Of a DNA stretch of 64,000 nucleotides, positions 12,111-23,973 are shown one piece after another (positions within the stretch are counted from its first letter, which is position 1; each line of letters opens with the position of its first letter). Under the pieces are notes generated by a model that was not told where the DNA came from, searched no databases, and saw nothing but the letters and a program-made list of their open reading frames with translations. The stretch is from assembly GCA_001414345.1 (NCBI GenBank), contig LLCB01000008.1:186001-250000 (forward strand). Reading direction: 5' to 3'. A program made the translations under genes and the position numbers. The stretch comes from Hymenoscyphus infarciens. Lineage: Eukaryota; Ascomycota; Leotiomycetes; Helotiales; Helotiaceae.

Positions 12111-12410
12111 GTTGTTGATGGGTTTTGGGCGTTTTGTTTGTTGAGTGGTTATTTTGGAGGAGGGTTGTTGGTTGGTTGGTTGGTTGGTTGTTTGTTTGGT
12201 TGGCTCTCTCTCTCGGGAGGGAGGGATGAGAGGGACGGGAGTTTTATGGAGTCTTTCCGGGATCCTTCCTGTCTACGGTCCTCCGATAACCAACTCTTTC
12301 GGTCTCCCGCTCTCTCGGAGAGGAGTATTGTGGATAGGTATTTATCCATCCTCCATTCTCCATCTTCCGAGGGCCCTCAGCTTTTGTCTTTCTTCCCACC
12401 ATCTATTATC

Positions 12411-12824
12411 TCAGTCCCTCCTACCATCCACCATCTTCTCCCCCCCGCCTATTTTATTCCCTCCTGTTCCTGTCATCGCACTCGTCTCCTCCCTGTCAAC
12501 AACCACAACCCGCGGGACCATGCCATCTAATGCTTCCTGGTCGCTTTGTGAGGGTGAGAACCCTAGTTTCTTTTCTGCCGTTTCTGAGAGGTAGAGCCCG
12601 AGGGTTCCCCAGGCTAGGAAGGCGCCGCCTATTGAGGCGCGTGTTAGAGGGGGGAGGGCGCGGAATTTTCTGTGTGGGGAGTTAGCTGGGTGTGTGGATG
12701 TGGGTGGGGAGAGGAGGGACTTGGGGTTTTGGGGGGGTTGAGTGTAGAGGAGAATGGGGCGAGGCGGAGAGGAGAACGTACTGGAGGATTGACATTTTGG
12801 CTTTGTGTATGGTATGGAGGGCAT
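12411..12824 (-). CDS. Small putative mitochondrial membrane protein, unidentified
   Basis: 137 codons. The N-terminal 55 residues are rich in Ser, Pro, Lys and Arg without acidic residues, like a mitochondrial presequence. Next comes RKFRALPPLTRASIGGAF, a hydrophobic segment (AFLAWGTLGLYL, about residues 67-80), and a hydrophilic tail (SETAEKKLGFSPSQSDQEAL). The tail looks like a conserved short fungal protein, but I cannot name the family. The opposite strand also has long frames here because the region is low in complexity, with GGTT repeats at 12,165-12,190. The MITE at 12,914 lies 90 bp upstream of the start, so the insertion is in its promoter or 5' UTR. Chosen over the plus-strand frames because of its presequence/TM layout. 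Confidence 0.5.
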   Translation of the reverse strand: MPSIPYTKPKCQSSSTFSSPPRPILLYTQPPQNPKSLLSPPTSTHPANSPHRKFRALPPLTRASIGGAFLAWGTLGLYLSETAEKKLGFSPSQSDQEALDGMVPRVVVVDREETSAMTGTGGNKIGGGEKMVDGRRD

Positions 12825-12913
12825 GCGGAGTATGTAATGATGGGATTGAGGCTGAGGTGCGCCTGTGCTGTAATGACTGTGATGGTGGTGGTGTTGTTGA
12901 AGAGTGAAATTTG

Positions 12914-13431
12914 GGGTACGCTTATTTGGGTCCCCAGTGGCATAAAAGTGAGGGATGCATAAGTGCGGCTGGCAGAGTAGTCTATTCCTAATCTAGCTAG
13001 CTTAGGCCCACTCGCTTAACGGCCGGGCGTTATCGCACCACAAGCAGACCACACCCTAGTACACGTGACTAATATACTGCTTTTAATTATAAACATTATT
13101 AATAAAGGGCTAAAAGACTACCTAATCAGCTAAAGTAAGAGAGAAAGGTATCTAAAGAGTAGATAGTAAGGGTCGAAGTTTAGGGGTGTCACGTGTTAGC
13201 GTCTATAGGTGGTCGGTCCTTAGAGTTAAAAAAAAAGTCGAAAAGTAAAGGTAGTAGAAGTGTAAGTAGTTAAATACCCTAATTAGGAATAGCGGTGAGA
13301 GCAGGGCGGGTCGGTCGGACTTAGACTCCGACGCCGCTAGGGCCTAGTACTAATTAGGCATAGTGTAGGTGTAGAGGCGTCGTTGTGCACGTTGAGAAGT
13401 TATGCCACTGGGGACCCAAATAAGCGTACCC
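12914..13431. mobile_element. MITE with 8-bp target duplication (hAT-like), copy 1
   Basis: 518 bp with terminal inverted repeats GGGTACGCTTATTTGGGTCC (left) and its inverse ending AATAAGCGTACCC (right). It is flanked by an exact 8-bp duplication GAAATTTG (12,906-12,913 and 13,432-13,439). No transposase frame. Homologous, in opposite orientation, to the element at 61,201-61,701. An 8-bp duplication is typical of hAT elements, but I did not see a hAT-type CAGGG terminus, so the superfamily is an inference. Confidence 0.9.
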
Positions 13432-13439
13432 GAAATTTG

Positions 13440-14160
13440 GAGCCTCCTTTTGGTTGGAGCCGAGTGGTGGAGTCTTACGTGAATGTGGGGGTTGGTCCTT
13501 TTTAGGAGTGTTTTAGGACGACATCTTACTTTTGGAGACTGGTACATGGATTTGTTTCAGCTTCCAGTCTATCTTTCCCCTTTTCTACGCCCTGGACGAT
13601 GAACTTTGCCCTTTTGTTTTGTTTCAAGAGGGGTTGATTTGATTTGATTTGATGGAATTTGGGGTGAAACGAGCTTGGAGAGGCGAAGCTCTTAGGCCTG
13701 CTTTTTCTTGGTGGATTGATTCTCGAATTTCTTATTCTAAACTACTTCAATTCTCCTCGTGGGGTTTGTTTTATTGTCCTCCATTCAAATCGTCTTCATC
13801 GCTCGGTTTTTCGACATACATTTTGTTTCTTCAGTTCTCGGGGTTTCGGGGTTTAAGCTTAAGCGGAGGGGCATGATTGAGATCACCACATCGCGATCAC
13901 GACTTGAGAGCAGCTTTGGAGCCAGACCAGAAGGACAAATCGATTGGAGTCAGCGCTGTGTGTGTTTACTTCGAACTCCTCAGTTCCACGGACCTTCGAA
14001 ATCTAACCTACCTCCAAGGACACAACCTACGACGTAAGATTACCACAATCCATCGATATCCCCGAAAACACCAGTCTAAATTGTTCCAAGACTTTAGGAT
14101 AATCATCTTGAATCAACCTAGAAAGTTGGAACAACGAGAGAAAGCTAGCCAGTTACGAAA
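13440..14160. other. Intergenic, 5' flank of the F-box gene
   Basis: No gene recognised. Short frames at 13,649-14,179 lack any recognisable features and probably fall in the 5' leader of the downstream F-box gene. T-rich tracts typical of fungal promoters are present around 13,600-13,860. Confidence 0.4.
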
Positions 14161-15354
14161 ATGGACACCCTCCCCCTAGAACTTCGCCAAAAAATCATCA
14201 CCCATCTCTCCCTTCCAGACCTCAAGTCCATCCGTCTCGTCTCCCGGATTTGGGCCCAGGCCGGAGAAGAATACCTTATCCCTCCGGTATTCACGCACCT
14301 CCCTCATCGTCCTTCCTTGCAATATCTCATTGCTATATCGCAACATCCGGTTTACAGCCAGAAAATACGGCATCTGAAGTTCCAACATGGCGAATTGAAT
14401 GAATACCACGCGAGACACAATACCTACTTTTTGAGTTTTCTGTTGGAGCCTGATGAAAGGAGTGCAGTTATGGGGAAGGCGTGGGAGGGGTATACGGGGT
14501 TGAAGGAGTTGAAAGAGAGATGTTTTGAGGGGTCGTGTGACGGGGAGAAGTTGAGGGGCGTTTTTAAAGAGCTGATGAACTTGGAGAGTGTAGAGGTGGG
14601 ATTAATGAGTTGGCCTTACGGTAAAGAAGATGGGATGGATGTTTTGGAGGGGATATGGAAGATTCCTTCTACTCGTGGACTCCCTCGAAAAGAGACGGTG
14701 GAGAGATTTCGGAATATCCTTTCTGCATTACTTGATAATGTTGGGGGAAATAAGTTGAAGAAATTGGGTCATGATCGTCTACCTTTTGAGTTTCTCACTC
14801 AAGATACTGCGTTCTTGAAAAGTCTCGCACCGATATTTGGATGCTTGAAAACTTTGGATTTGGGAATTGATGATGATGAGAAGAATGAGGCTCTCTCCCT
14901 GAAGGGCTCTCAAAATCTAGCCTCTGTCCTCCGAACCGCATCAAACCTCGAGACTCTAACTCTCTCTTTCCAAGGAAGGACTAAGAAGAATATCGCTCCG
15001 ATCTTGGAATCTTTTCAAGAAGATCGATTCACCTTCCCTCATCTCAAGACCCTGAAACTTCAATACATCATTACTACTTCCGATGACCTGGGAGATTTTC
15101 TGGTTAGGCATAAAGACACGCTAAAGGAGATACAACTTGGAGGGGAGGGAGTGAGAGCTCCTCATCGAGCGCCCAATGGCGGGGTCCATCTCGAGGAGGG
15201 GAGTTGGAAGGAGTTATTTGAGTGGTTGAGGATTGAGATGGGGGAGTGTGAGGTGTGGGTTATGGGGGATTTGGTGGGGGTTGAGAGGGGGGAGCGGTGG
15301 ATTTTGGAGGGGAAGGAGAGAGAGGAGGGGTTGAGTGAGTATGTTATTGATTGA
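14161..15354 (+). CDS. F-box protein
   Basis: 397 aa, single exon. Residues 1-35 (MDTLPLELRQKIITHLSLPD, then LKSIRLVSRIWAQAG) form an F-box: an LP.EL...I...L....L...RLVS+.W pattern. The F-box binds Skp1 and brings substrates to an SCF ubiquitin ligase. The remainder has leucine-rich stretches (LKTLDLGIDDDE; NLETLTLSFQG; HLKTLKLQYI; TLKEIQLGGEG) spaced like degenerate leucine-rich repeats, the usual substrate-binding region. The acidic/basic tail ends at TGA. The start has a good AAAATGG context and there is no upstream in-frame ATG close by. The substrate is unknown; this is a large, fast-evolving fungal family. Confidence 0.85.
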   Translation: MDTLPLELRQKIITHLSLPDLKSIRLVSRIWAQAGEEYLIPPVFTHLPHRPSLQYLIAISQHPVYSQKIRHLKFQHGELNEYHARHNTYFLSFLLEPDERSAVMGKAWEGYTGLKELKERCFEGSCDGEKLRGVFKELMNLESVEVGLMSWPYGKEDGMDVLEGIWKIPSTRGLPRKETVERFRNILSALLDNVGGNKLKKLGHDRLPFEFLTQDTAFLKSLAPIFGCLKTLDLGIDDDEKNEALSLKGSQNLASVLRTASNLETLTLSFQGRTKKNIAPILESFQEDRFTFPHLKTLKLQYIITTSDDLGDFLVRHKDTLKEIQLGGEGVRAPHRAPNGGVHLEEGSWKELFEWLRIEMGECEVWVMGDLVGVERGERWILEGKEREEGLSEYVID

Positions 15355-15975
15355 TTTATCTTTTCTCTTTTTTGGTTTGTCTTGTCCAACTCGAAGTAAG
15401 GGGGAGGGATTACAAAAAAGCGGGTTGGTTGGAATTATGTTGAGGCAGATGCTAACTTTGGGATTTTGAAAGGAAGAAAAGGGGGTTTAGGAGTAACACC
15501 CCAGAAAATAGTATCGCCACGCTTGAATGAATATAATAACACGACCTGGAAACCCAGAGAGAAGAAAGTTTAATGCTCAAGCAAGTCATTACAACCAATT
15601 GAACTCACATTTCGATGTTGCATCATTAAACGATGCACACCCCGAGCATTAAGGAAAATGACAGAGTCACTACACTCATGCGAGCCTTCCTTAGCATGTT
15701 TCCCAAGTCTTTTATTCTACCGATTCAAGGTGCAAGGTGCATGCGGGCTTACTTATTAGTGTATCCTCAGTGGGATTTATTCACATCCTTTTGGGCAAGC
15801 TATTAGATTGGGTGCATATAAGTTAAGATAAGCAATAAATTGGGAGTTTCAGTGACAGGTATATACTTCCGACTTAGTTTAGGAAATACTTACCTGTCAA
15901 ATACCTCCCTGTTAAGTACTTCCGAGGAGGTTGAAGAAGAGACGACTCATCACTTCCCGATATTAAATAGCCGAA
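15355..15975. other. Intergenic between convergent genes
   Basis: No gene seen. The region contains the 3' flanks of the F-box gene and the minus-strand gene at 15,976. Imperfect direct repeats around 15,855-15,925 (GACAGGTATATACTTCCGA / CTGTCAAATACCTCC / CTGTTAAGTACTTCCGAGG) are the only structure noticed. Confidence 0.35.
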
Positions 15976-16569
15976 TTACTGCATCGTAGCTTCAAGTTCC
16001 TTAAACAATCGACGAGTCATCTCCTGAGGGTAAAATACACGGAGCGCAAGTTCCAACTCTTCACCGAGCGGCATCCACGATCCCTCTTCATCACCCGTGA
16101 GCAAGAACACAAAAGTCCACCTATTATACATAAATCCCGCAAGACCATAGAAATAAGCAGCATTTCTCATCAAAGGCCACACGATTTTCTTACCCGGAAG
16201 CAAGAAGTGGACATCCAACGCACGAAGCTCGGTGAACTTACCAAGTGTCTTGACAAAGTGTTGGAAAATATTTGCCATCTTGGCCTCCTTTCTTTGCCCG
16301 AGGGTCTTGTAGAGGTTGAAATCTACGTATAGGTGGATGACTTAGATGGTGGGGAAGTATTAAGCGAGTGGGGGGAGACTCAACCCACTTTGTCCTTGTA
16401 TTTGTCCAATTTCAAGATTCATTGTGAGGACTTGTGGTGCGCTGGTGTAAGCTTGAAGCGAATGGTTGTAGGGTGAGATTGGTATCTCACCTCGCTTGTG
16501 GGCTCGTTTGGGGTCGCGCTTTCCTCGACGTCCCTTCTTCTTACCGGTTTTTGGCTTGATGATAGGCAT
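15976..16569 (-). CDS. Hypothetical protein, two exons
   Basis: Proposed exons 16,569-16,389 and 16,340-15,976, with a 48-nt intron (GTGGGT...CTAAG, CTTAAT branch). The intron keeps the frame: exon 1 ends one base into a codon and exon 2 opens with two. The product is about 181 aa. The first 30 residues are very basic (MPIIKPKTGKKKGRRGKRDP); the body has IIHLYVDFNLYKTLGQRK and TELRALDVHFLLPG, a pattern like the helical/beta core of fungal F-box-associated or 2EXR-type proteins of unknown function. The donor GTGGGT is unusual, so the exact junction is uncertain. I do not recognise the family. Confidence 0.5.
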
Positions 16570-17524
16570 GTTTCTGATTCAAGATACGGAGCGGATTTCA
16601 GAATGTATGGAAATTTAGAGCGAGAGAAATCCAGAAACAGGAGCTATCTTATAGATGCGGACAGTGAGAACAGTGGATTGTTTATTTTAATTGTTTACAC
16701 TTAGTCATCTATATACTCTTTGCTGATTTATACAACTCTTGCTTTGTTTATCATCTTTTCCCACTTAGTAATCAGTCAATCAAGCGAGCTCACGAAAACG
16801 AAGGAACGCGAGCAAGAACATCGGGGTTATAGCTCAGAGAGAGGTTTGTCTCGCTTTAGGGATATTGTGACCAAATGAACGCTGTAATGTGCTCGAGGAT
16901 TAACGCTAGTGAAACAGATAGTTCGATGTTCACATTCATCAATAGACACTAAGTTTAAGATGTAGCAACGCCTTTTTATTTCCCTTCTCTAATTTTCCTA
17001 TATAGCAAACAAGTCTCAGTCCGTACCAAACCATAGGCCTAGGACTCTTCAAGTTAGGAACAGGAAATCAATTGAGTGATAAGGCAAACTTACATCCGAC
17101 GGTGTAATGCTTATTTCATTCTAGAAAAAAAAGAGAACCGTAGGAAATGATGCTGGGAATGAGCAGTCGAGTGAAGTTTGATAACCTTCCAGGTTTCCAG
17201 GAATGCGGAGACAGAGTGGATATTTTTCAAGTCAAAATGAGGAGTGTAAAAATCCCGAGCTTTACTCTCTGTACACCCCCTTCCCTCGTTATATCGGATG
17301 TTCCAGGACAATGAAATACATTCTTCGAGAACGCCAAAAGTCGATCTACCGATTGTCCTAAATTTTGGCGGAGAGTGCATGTAATTGTCTAGACAATTTT
17401 GCACAATCAAAACAAAGTGTGTGTACGCAGGGCAATGCCCGGCTCTCTTACAGACTGATAACAAAGAGATGATTAGCATATATCTGCGTTACAATGGTTT
17501 TTGCTCACATGTGTACCATCTGAA
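16570..17524. other. Intergenic
   Basis: No gene recognised. A minus-strand frame at 17,111-17,479 has no recognisable domain, membrane segment or conserved pattern and is probably chance. A tRNA-like GGGGTTATAGCTCAG at 16,823 lacks a B box and cloverleaf. Confidence 0.4.
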
Positions 17525-17842
17525 TTATCTGCGAAACACTTCCTTGAAAGTCAGAGCGATTACTCCCAATGCGAAAGAGCCGAACGTAGCAACACATGTT
17601 CCGTAGATCGCAAGATCGAAAACTTCGGACCACTCCATAGATGGTGGAGTAGATGGCGGAGCAGATTGTTGAGTCGATGGTGGAGTTGACGATGCAGCGT
17701 TGAGTGCCGCATAAATAGCCTCAGTCTTCATCTTCTGTCGGTCGGCTGGGAGTTTTTCCTCGCTGTGGTGTACCACACACATTGCGACATCAAGGCGGGT
17801 AGCGAGTTGGTCAATCTTGGTCTTGTGGGGCTGAGTTTCCAT
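17525..17842 (-). CDS. Small hypothetical tail-anchored membrane protein
   Basis: 105 aa, single exon. The N-terminal 45 residues are hydrophilic and helical (DQLATRLDVAMCVVHHSEEK), followed by a Ser/Pro/Thr/Gln linker (STPPSTQQSAPPSTPPS) and one C-terminal hydrophobic segment (about residues 75-98, DLAIYGTCVATFGSFALGVI) ending KEVFRR. The layout suits a tail-anchored or single-pass protein. Family unknown; could be lineage-specific. No introns needed. Confidence 0.45.
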   Translation of the reverse strand: METQPHKTKIDQLATRLDVAMCVVHHSEEKLPADRQKMKTEAIYAALNAASSTPPSTQQSAPPSTPPSMEWSEVFDLAIYGTCVATFGSFALGVIALTFKEVFRR

Positions 17843-18151
17843 GATTGAGTAATTTGAGTAGGCGGGAGATGAGGCTTCTGTAAGATTATTGAAGTGGTGA
17901 GCTGTTGCGTTTCTTGTAGAGAAGTAAGCGTGGTGGGAACTTCTACAGAGAACGAAACGCCATGACTCAAGTGCGCCACAACTTACATGGTGAAATATTC
18001 GTAGGAGAGCTCATGTCGCGTGAATATGGAACGCACGCCCATGATGCTAAAAAAATGTGAAGCGCCATCCTCCCCCCAACACACTTCCAATATCATAATC
18101 CATAACGCCATTTCCAAATTCGCTAAACAAAAAAAACCAACAGCGATATCG

Positions 18152-20836
18152 TCAAAAAGCCCCATTCCCACTCCACCGAACAGTAGTAAAATCCTGATTA
18201 ACAAGATCATGCCAAGGACCCCTCGACCAATCAACATTATTCAGCCAATCCAGATCCTCCAGCAACCCATCATAATTCGCAGTATCAAAAGCCGCCGGTT
18301 GAGGAATAGCAGTATCAAACTGTCCCACGAACCCCGGATCAAAGTTTTGATTTTGTCCCGCCATCGGAGTATCAACCGTAGGATTCAACCCCGCGGAATC
18401 TTGGGATGGTATTGGTGTTTGTGCTGGGGCGTGTTGTTGGAGTTGAGAAGCAGGTGGTGAAGGATCGAGAATTTGATCGAGGATTCGCTTGATGATTAGT
18501 CTCATTCTTCCGCAGAGTTGGTAGTTTCCTGCTGCTGGACGGACCCATTCTAAGAATCCAATGAGTAGGCTTAGATTTTGCACGATTTCCGAACGGGCAA
18601 GACGTGGCCCGGGGATTTGGGGGTGTTTGAGTTGTTTAAGGAGTTCGACGCAGAGAACACCACTTGCGGGAACTCCCCAGCACATCAGCATCCAGTCGAA
18701 GTCGTGTTGGTGCTCGACGAAACGATCTCGTTGGACCCAGATGAGGACTACGAGTTCGAGCATTTCTCTGGCGCAGTCGATCATTGACTGGCCGTCCAGG
18801 ATATTTTGTTTGTGTGCTAGTCTTTCGAGTAGGAGACGGTGTTCGAGAAATGTGAGTCGAATGTTGAGGGTCTTCCAGTATTTAAAATCATTTTTATCTT
18901 TGCCATGAGGATCGGTTAGTGAAAACTGGAGGAATCTTGGGAAGTTCTCGTATGTTTGATGAAGGCGGTTCAAGAGATGACTGTTCAGCATGTTAGTGGG
19001 TTACGGCTTAGAGAAGGGGAAACAAAATGACCTTATTCGCTCCTCGGTACAATCTTCTGGATCACCAAGAGACAGCTCAAGTATCTCATCTAAAACAACC
19101 GATAGCATGCCTCGTGCTCGGGCACCAGTGGATTGGTAAATATTCCCAGCAACATTCCATCCATTTTCATCTAGTCTGCTCACAGCCTCCGCCAAAACCT
19201 CACCACCTTGCATAACTTCGTCATCACTAAGATCTAATGGATGTTTGAAGCGAGTGTAGCGATAGCTGAGAGCTGGTGGACGACCTGTGAGCAACGAGGA
19301 ACTTTTATCGAGATTGAATATCACTGTAAATAACCGCTTCTTCAACTCAGGTAGAAAGGAAATTTGTTGTCCGTTATCAATTTGTCGATGAAGACCAAGA
19401 GCCGTCGAGCTACTCAGTAAATCTCCCAGCTGCCTCCAAACGACGAGACCTATTGATGTTAGCACGCCCAGACACAACAAGACACTGGATAATTGCTTAC
19501 TTGTATCGCCACTGATGACGGTTTGAAGTATCAGATTCTTGGTCAACAACGCAACCATGGGAAAGTTTATCAAGTCCATATAGTTACTTAGAGTAACACA
19601 TGCTTGCACACAATCTTTCATCTCAACCGCAAAGCTTTTCCTATCCCTTCGAGAACCTTTCTGCGTCGTGAAAAATGCATCGCGTTCCGGAAGACTAAGA
19701 GTAGCACTCGTAAGAGCCGAGAAAACCATGCCCAGAATTTCCCAACGTAAATTATCACCACTAAAAGACTCCAACCACTTTGCATACTCGTCATGACCAG
19801 AGGGTTCTTGAAGAACCTTCATCGAGTTCTCGCATAACACTCTAGAAACATGCTCAATGCCCTCTTTCGTTCGTGGTTCCTTGAGATATGAGCCATAGCT
19901 AGTCCAGATACTATTTGCACAGCTCATCACGCTATGTCTGAAAAAAGACTGCTCATGACATTTCTCATAATACCACTCCAGAAGAAAGTTGAACGTATGT
20001 CTATCTGGAAATGCTTTCAACAACCTTGCGCCCAGAGCAATCCTCGGATTACAAGTTGCGTCCAGGCTCCCGGAAGGAACCATCAGGAAAGTTTGCGATT
20101 GCAGAGACCCCGATTGTGATTCTCGCTGAAGTGGGGCAAGTTCAGCAATGTCGTTTGATAAGTGAACATCGGAGCTCGCTGAACCTAGATTCTCCCTATT
20201 TTCCAAGAACACAGCAGAGAAACTCGTAGGTCCAAAGAAGCCACCAGCAGATTTATTCGCAGGAAGGACATCTGAAAAGGTATCTTGCGACAGACTACTT
20301 CGATGATTCTGGAACGGAGAAGTAGGTGAAGCAATTGAATTGGAAGTAGAAGTTGCCGGGGTGAGGTTACGGGGTAATAATTGATTATTCCTTCCACTTC
20401 CCTCCTCGATTTTTGAATGAGAATCTGATGCTGTAGCCGGGCGGGTCATAGGTGCTGAGAGATAAATACACCTCGCAGCAACCTTTCTTCTTTTGCACCT
20501 CTCGCAAACGGGAAGGCCGTGATCACAGCCCATTTTGGCCAATCTACAGGGCTCGCACGCTTGCTGTTTGCCATTTCTTCTTCGAGGAAGTCCCCCTGTG
20601 CTACTTCGGGAAGACATTGATTGGGTGCGGGGGAAAGGTCTTGCAATTAACGTATGTTTTGATGAAGAAAAACCGTGGATCAAAGTAGGAGCTGGTTGTG
20701 AAATCCGTAGAAATGCTTCCCGAAAACGGAATTGAGATATCCATCTCGGATTTCGGAATTGAGGTTTTCCAATAGTGGGCCCTGTTGCAACGTGACTCGG
20801 CATCACGGAGTTAAATACGTGTATAGGGGTTCTCAA
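18152..20836 (-). CDS. Zn(II)2Cys6 fungal transcription factor
   Basis: Three exons: 20,836-19,501, 19,449-19,032 and 18,980-18,152. Introns are 51 nt (GTAAGC...CAATAG, branch GCTAAC) and 51 nt (GTCATT...AACAG, branch ACTAAC); the first is in frame, so it would otherwise be read as coding. The product is about 860 aa from the first ATG; a start at 20,617 (MSSRSSTGG, about 787 aa) is equally likely. The Zn2Cys6 cluster is ACEPCRLAKMGCDHG then CERCKRRKVAARC, at about residue 95 of the long form. After it come a Ser-rich linker and the fungal-specific regulatory domain (HTFNFLLEWYYEKCHEQSFF; VLLCLG lies in the intron; LGLHRQ). The C-terminus is Gln/Pro/Asp/Trp-rich (LEDLDWLNNVDWSRG), suitable as an activation domain. 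A nuclear DNA-binding regulator; targets unknown. Confidence 0.88.
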
Positions 20837-21547
20837 TTGAAAACGGCTTGCAGATTGTTTGTTTTACAGAGGGAGGTGTATTTATTGGCATGAAATAAAG
20901 CATCTGTGTGAATGAAATTAACTCGCAACAGCACGAAACATGACTTGAGGCAAAAAGGCGCTCCCCCCGCTTTGGGAAGGAAGAAGCTTCAACTAAGATA
21001 CCTATGAGAGCTACGAAGAGTCGTCGTGAGTATTGAAAGCTCGATTGCGGTCAATGGAACTCTCAATATCAAAGATGTTAGTCGTGTAGCCCTTGCCACC
21101 AGCGAATTCTACTTGGGGTAAGAATTGGAAGGCTAAACCTGATACCGAAAAGTAGATGCGATAATGGCTTGTCAAATTTCGGCATGCCTGTGGTGGTTGT
21201 AAACTTTCTCCCTCTGTTTGCTGATCAGGATCCAAAGCCAGGTTGTCTTTGCCCTGACACTTGCCACCCGCGAACCACTAGACTCCTGGTTTCATGAGGA
21301 CCTCATATCTGATCTACAGAGTAAATAAAAAAAAGATCTTAACGTGGATGATGGCGCAATAGGAAATAGGTTACGTTGAGAGGGTTGAAGATAGGTAAGT
21401 TGCAGGTGCAGGTGCCCGTGAGTTAATGCCCACACGTGACATGCTAGTACGGTGGCCGTGATAAACTGCGCCGCCCGAAATCTTCTCCCCAAAACTTTTT
21501 TGAAGCGCGAGGCTCAAGTCCAACACGACCCCACCAACAAGCTCAAG
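20837..21547. promoter_or_regulatory. Shared promoter region between divergent regulator and KRR1 genes
   Basis: No gene seen. The two flanking genes diverge from here. A TTTTTTTTATTTACTC tract (complement of 21,320-21,335) and pyrimidine runs are visible, but no defined site. A small minus-strand frame at 21,011-21,235 has no recognisable features. Confidence 0.4.
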
Positions 21548-22636
<1,089 letters not shown>

Positions 22637-22824
22637 ATGAGTATTGACAATCCATGGCATTTGGCGGCGGCGTTATTTTTGGGGGCTTAATTGGAGTTTA
22701 CTTGTACCATGTACAACGCAGTATCAGTGCAATTGATAATGGCACATGTCTCGTCAACGATTTTGGAAGCCTACTTTTCAACCAATTCCTTCATGCTAAT
22801 TTTTAGCTCCTTCTCCACAAAGGC

Positions 22825-23973
22825 CTACTCTCTCTCCACACCAACAGCCGAAATAGTAGGTCCCTCACCAACCACCCCATTAAAATTATCCAAAATCGCC
22901 TCCTCCTTCACACTTTCCCAAACCCCATCAATCTCCTCCACAACCTCCTTCTCAAGCGGTCCATCCTTCAAATACCTCAGAGCAGAAGTCAAATGTTCCA
23001 TTGTCATAGCCCCAAGTATCATCCCATCTTTCAAGTCCGGCTTGAGAGCCGAATTAAAAGCTACCCATCTATAAGCCAATTCCGCCTTCTCGATGCCATA
23101 TTTTTTCGAGATGGCTTCCCAAGGGGTGCGAGCGGCGACGAGGGTAGGTTTATTATAAAGATGTTGGTAGAGTTTTCCCAGACTTGACTCGGGGTTCCAG
23201 CGGAATGAGGAAGAGAAAGAGTCTTGAGTGAAGAATTCAGGGGATTTGGTTAAGAATCCGGAGGCTAGGACGGCGTAGGCTATGAAACTTATGTTTAGTT
23301 TTCGAAGGAGGGGGAGGAGAGTGGTTTCGGCGTGGCGGCCTATGGGGTTGTAGTTTCCTTGGTAGACTGTCGGGAGAACATAATTTTCGGCAACGCATAT
23401 GTCGTAGATTTCTTGGACTTGGGCGGGGAGGAAGTTTGAGAGTCCGGACTGGGTGTGTTAGAGATGGGAGGGGAGGGGGGATGGAGAGTGACTTACGCGT
23501 TGGAAGGCTCCTGATTCGTAGGCTTTTTGGATTGCGCTGAGGGTCTCGGTTATGGGAGTGTCAGGGTCTGGCGTATGGAGGTATTAATTGTCTATCAGTA
23601 GCTTCGGTTCAGAATCTTACTTTGAGGTTGGGAAGTTGGAACCTACCTTTTCGGTTCCAAGCTTTTTTAGGGACTCAGAAACTGAAGTCAAGACTCCGTC
23701 ATATCCCATTGTCCCTTTGGCATAACCCTTCGTTTTCGTGTGGACTGAGAATCTCGATGCAAGACCTGCTTCGCCTATGGCCTCTTCACCTCCAAGCTAT
23801 GCTTCGTTAGCGACTTGGTTCGTAAAAGCTTGACTCTGAAGTTCGAAACTTACATACGAACCTCCCGTATCGAGATCCTTGATATTGTTGGCTTCTAAGA
23901 TGTCTATGAATTCTTTGGACACCGACATAGGAAGCGGTACGCCATGTACGAGCTGTATCATCTTTTGGGCCAT
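22825..23973 (-). CDS. Aldo-keto reductase (AKR7/aflatoxin-aldehyde reductase type), possibly broken
   Basis: Four exons fit the family: 23,973-23,854, 23,796-23,643, 23,591-23,497 and 23,448-22,825, about 325 aa. They give VHGVPLPMS, the NADPH/active-site Asp region (IKDLDTGGSY), FSVHTKTKGY, SLKKLGTEKV, YLHTPDPDTP, SGLSNFLPAQVQEIYD, YQGNYNPIGRHAE and ALKPDLKDGMILGAM, the usual TIM-barrel order. Introns 1 and 3 are ordinary. Intron 2 is the problem: the only phase-correct splice (GTTCCA...GATAG, 51 nt) leaves an in-frame TAA (23,584-23,586) immediately before YLHTPD. A canonical GTAAGA...CCAG alternative breaks the frame. So this is either an allele with a nonsense mutation or an intron I have misread. 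Convergent with KRR1, 190 bp apart. Confidence 0.75.

Noticed and set aside
12138..12594. Two overlapping plus-strand ORFs of 130 and 149 codons
   Set aside because: They lie over GGTT repeats and opposite the better minus-strand candidate; compositions are Ser/Pro-biased with no domain or signal.
16823..16900. tRNA-like start GGGGTTATAGCTCAG
   Set aside because: It looks like an A box, but there is no GGTTCGANNCC B box and no acceptor or T-arm pairing within 100 bases.
17111..17479. 122-codon minus-strand ORF with several Cys residues
   Set aside because: Considered as a small secreted Cys-rich protein, but there is no signal peptide and the Cys spacing is irregular.
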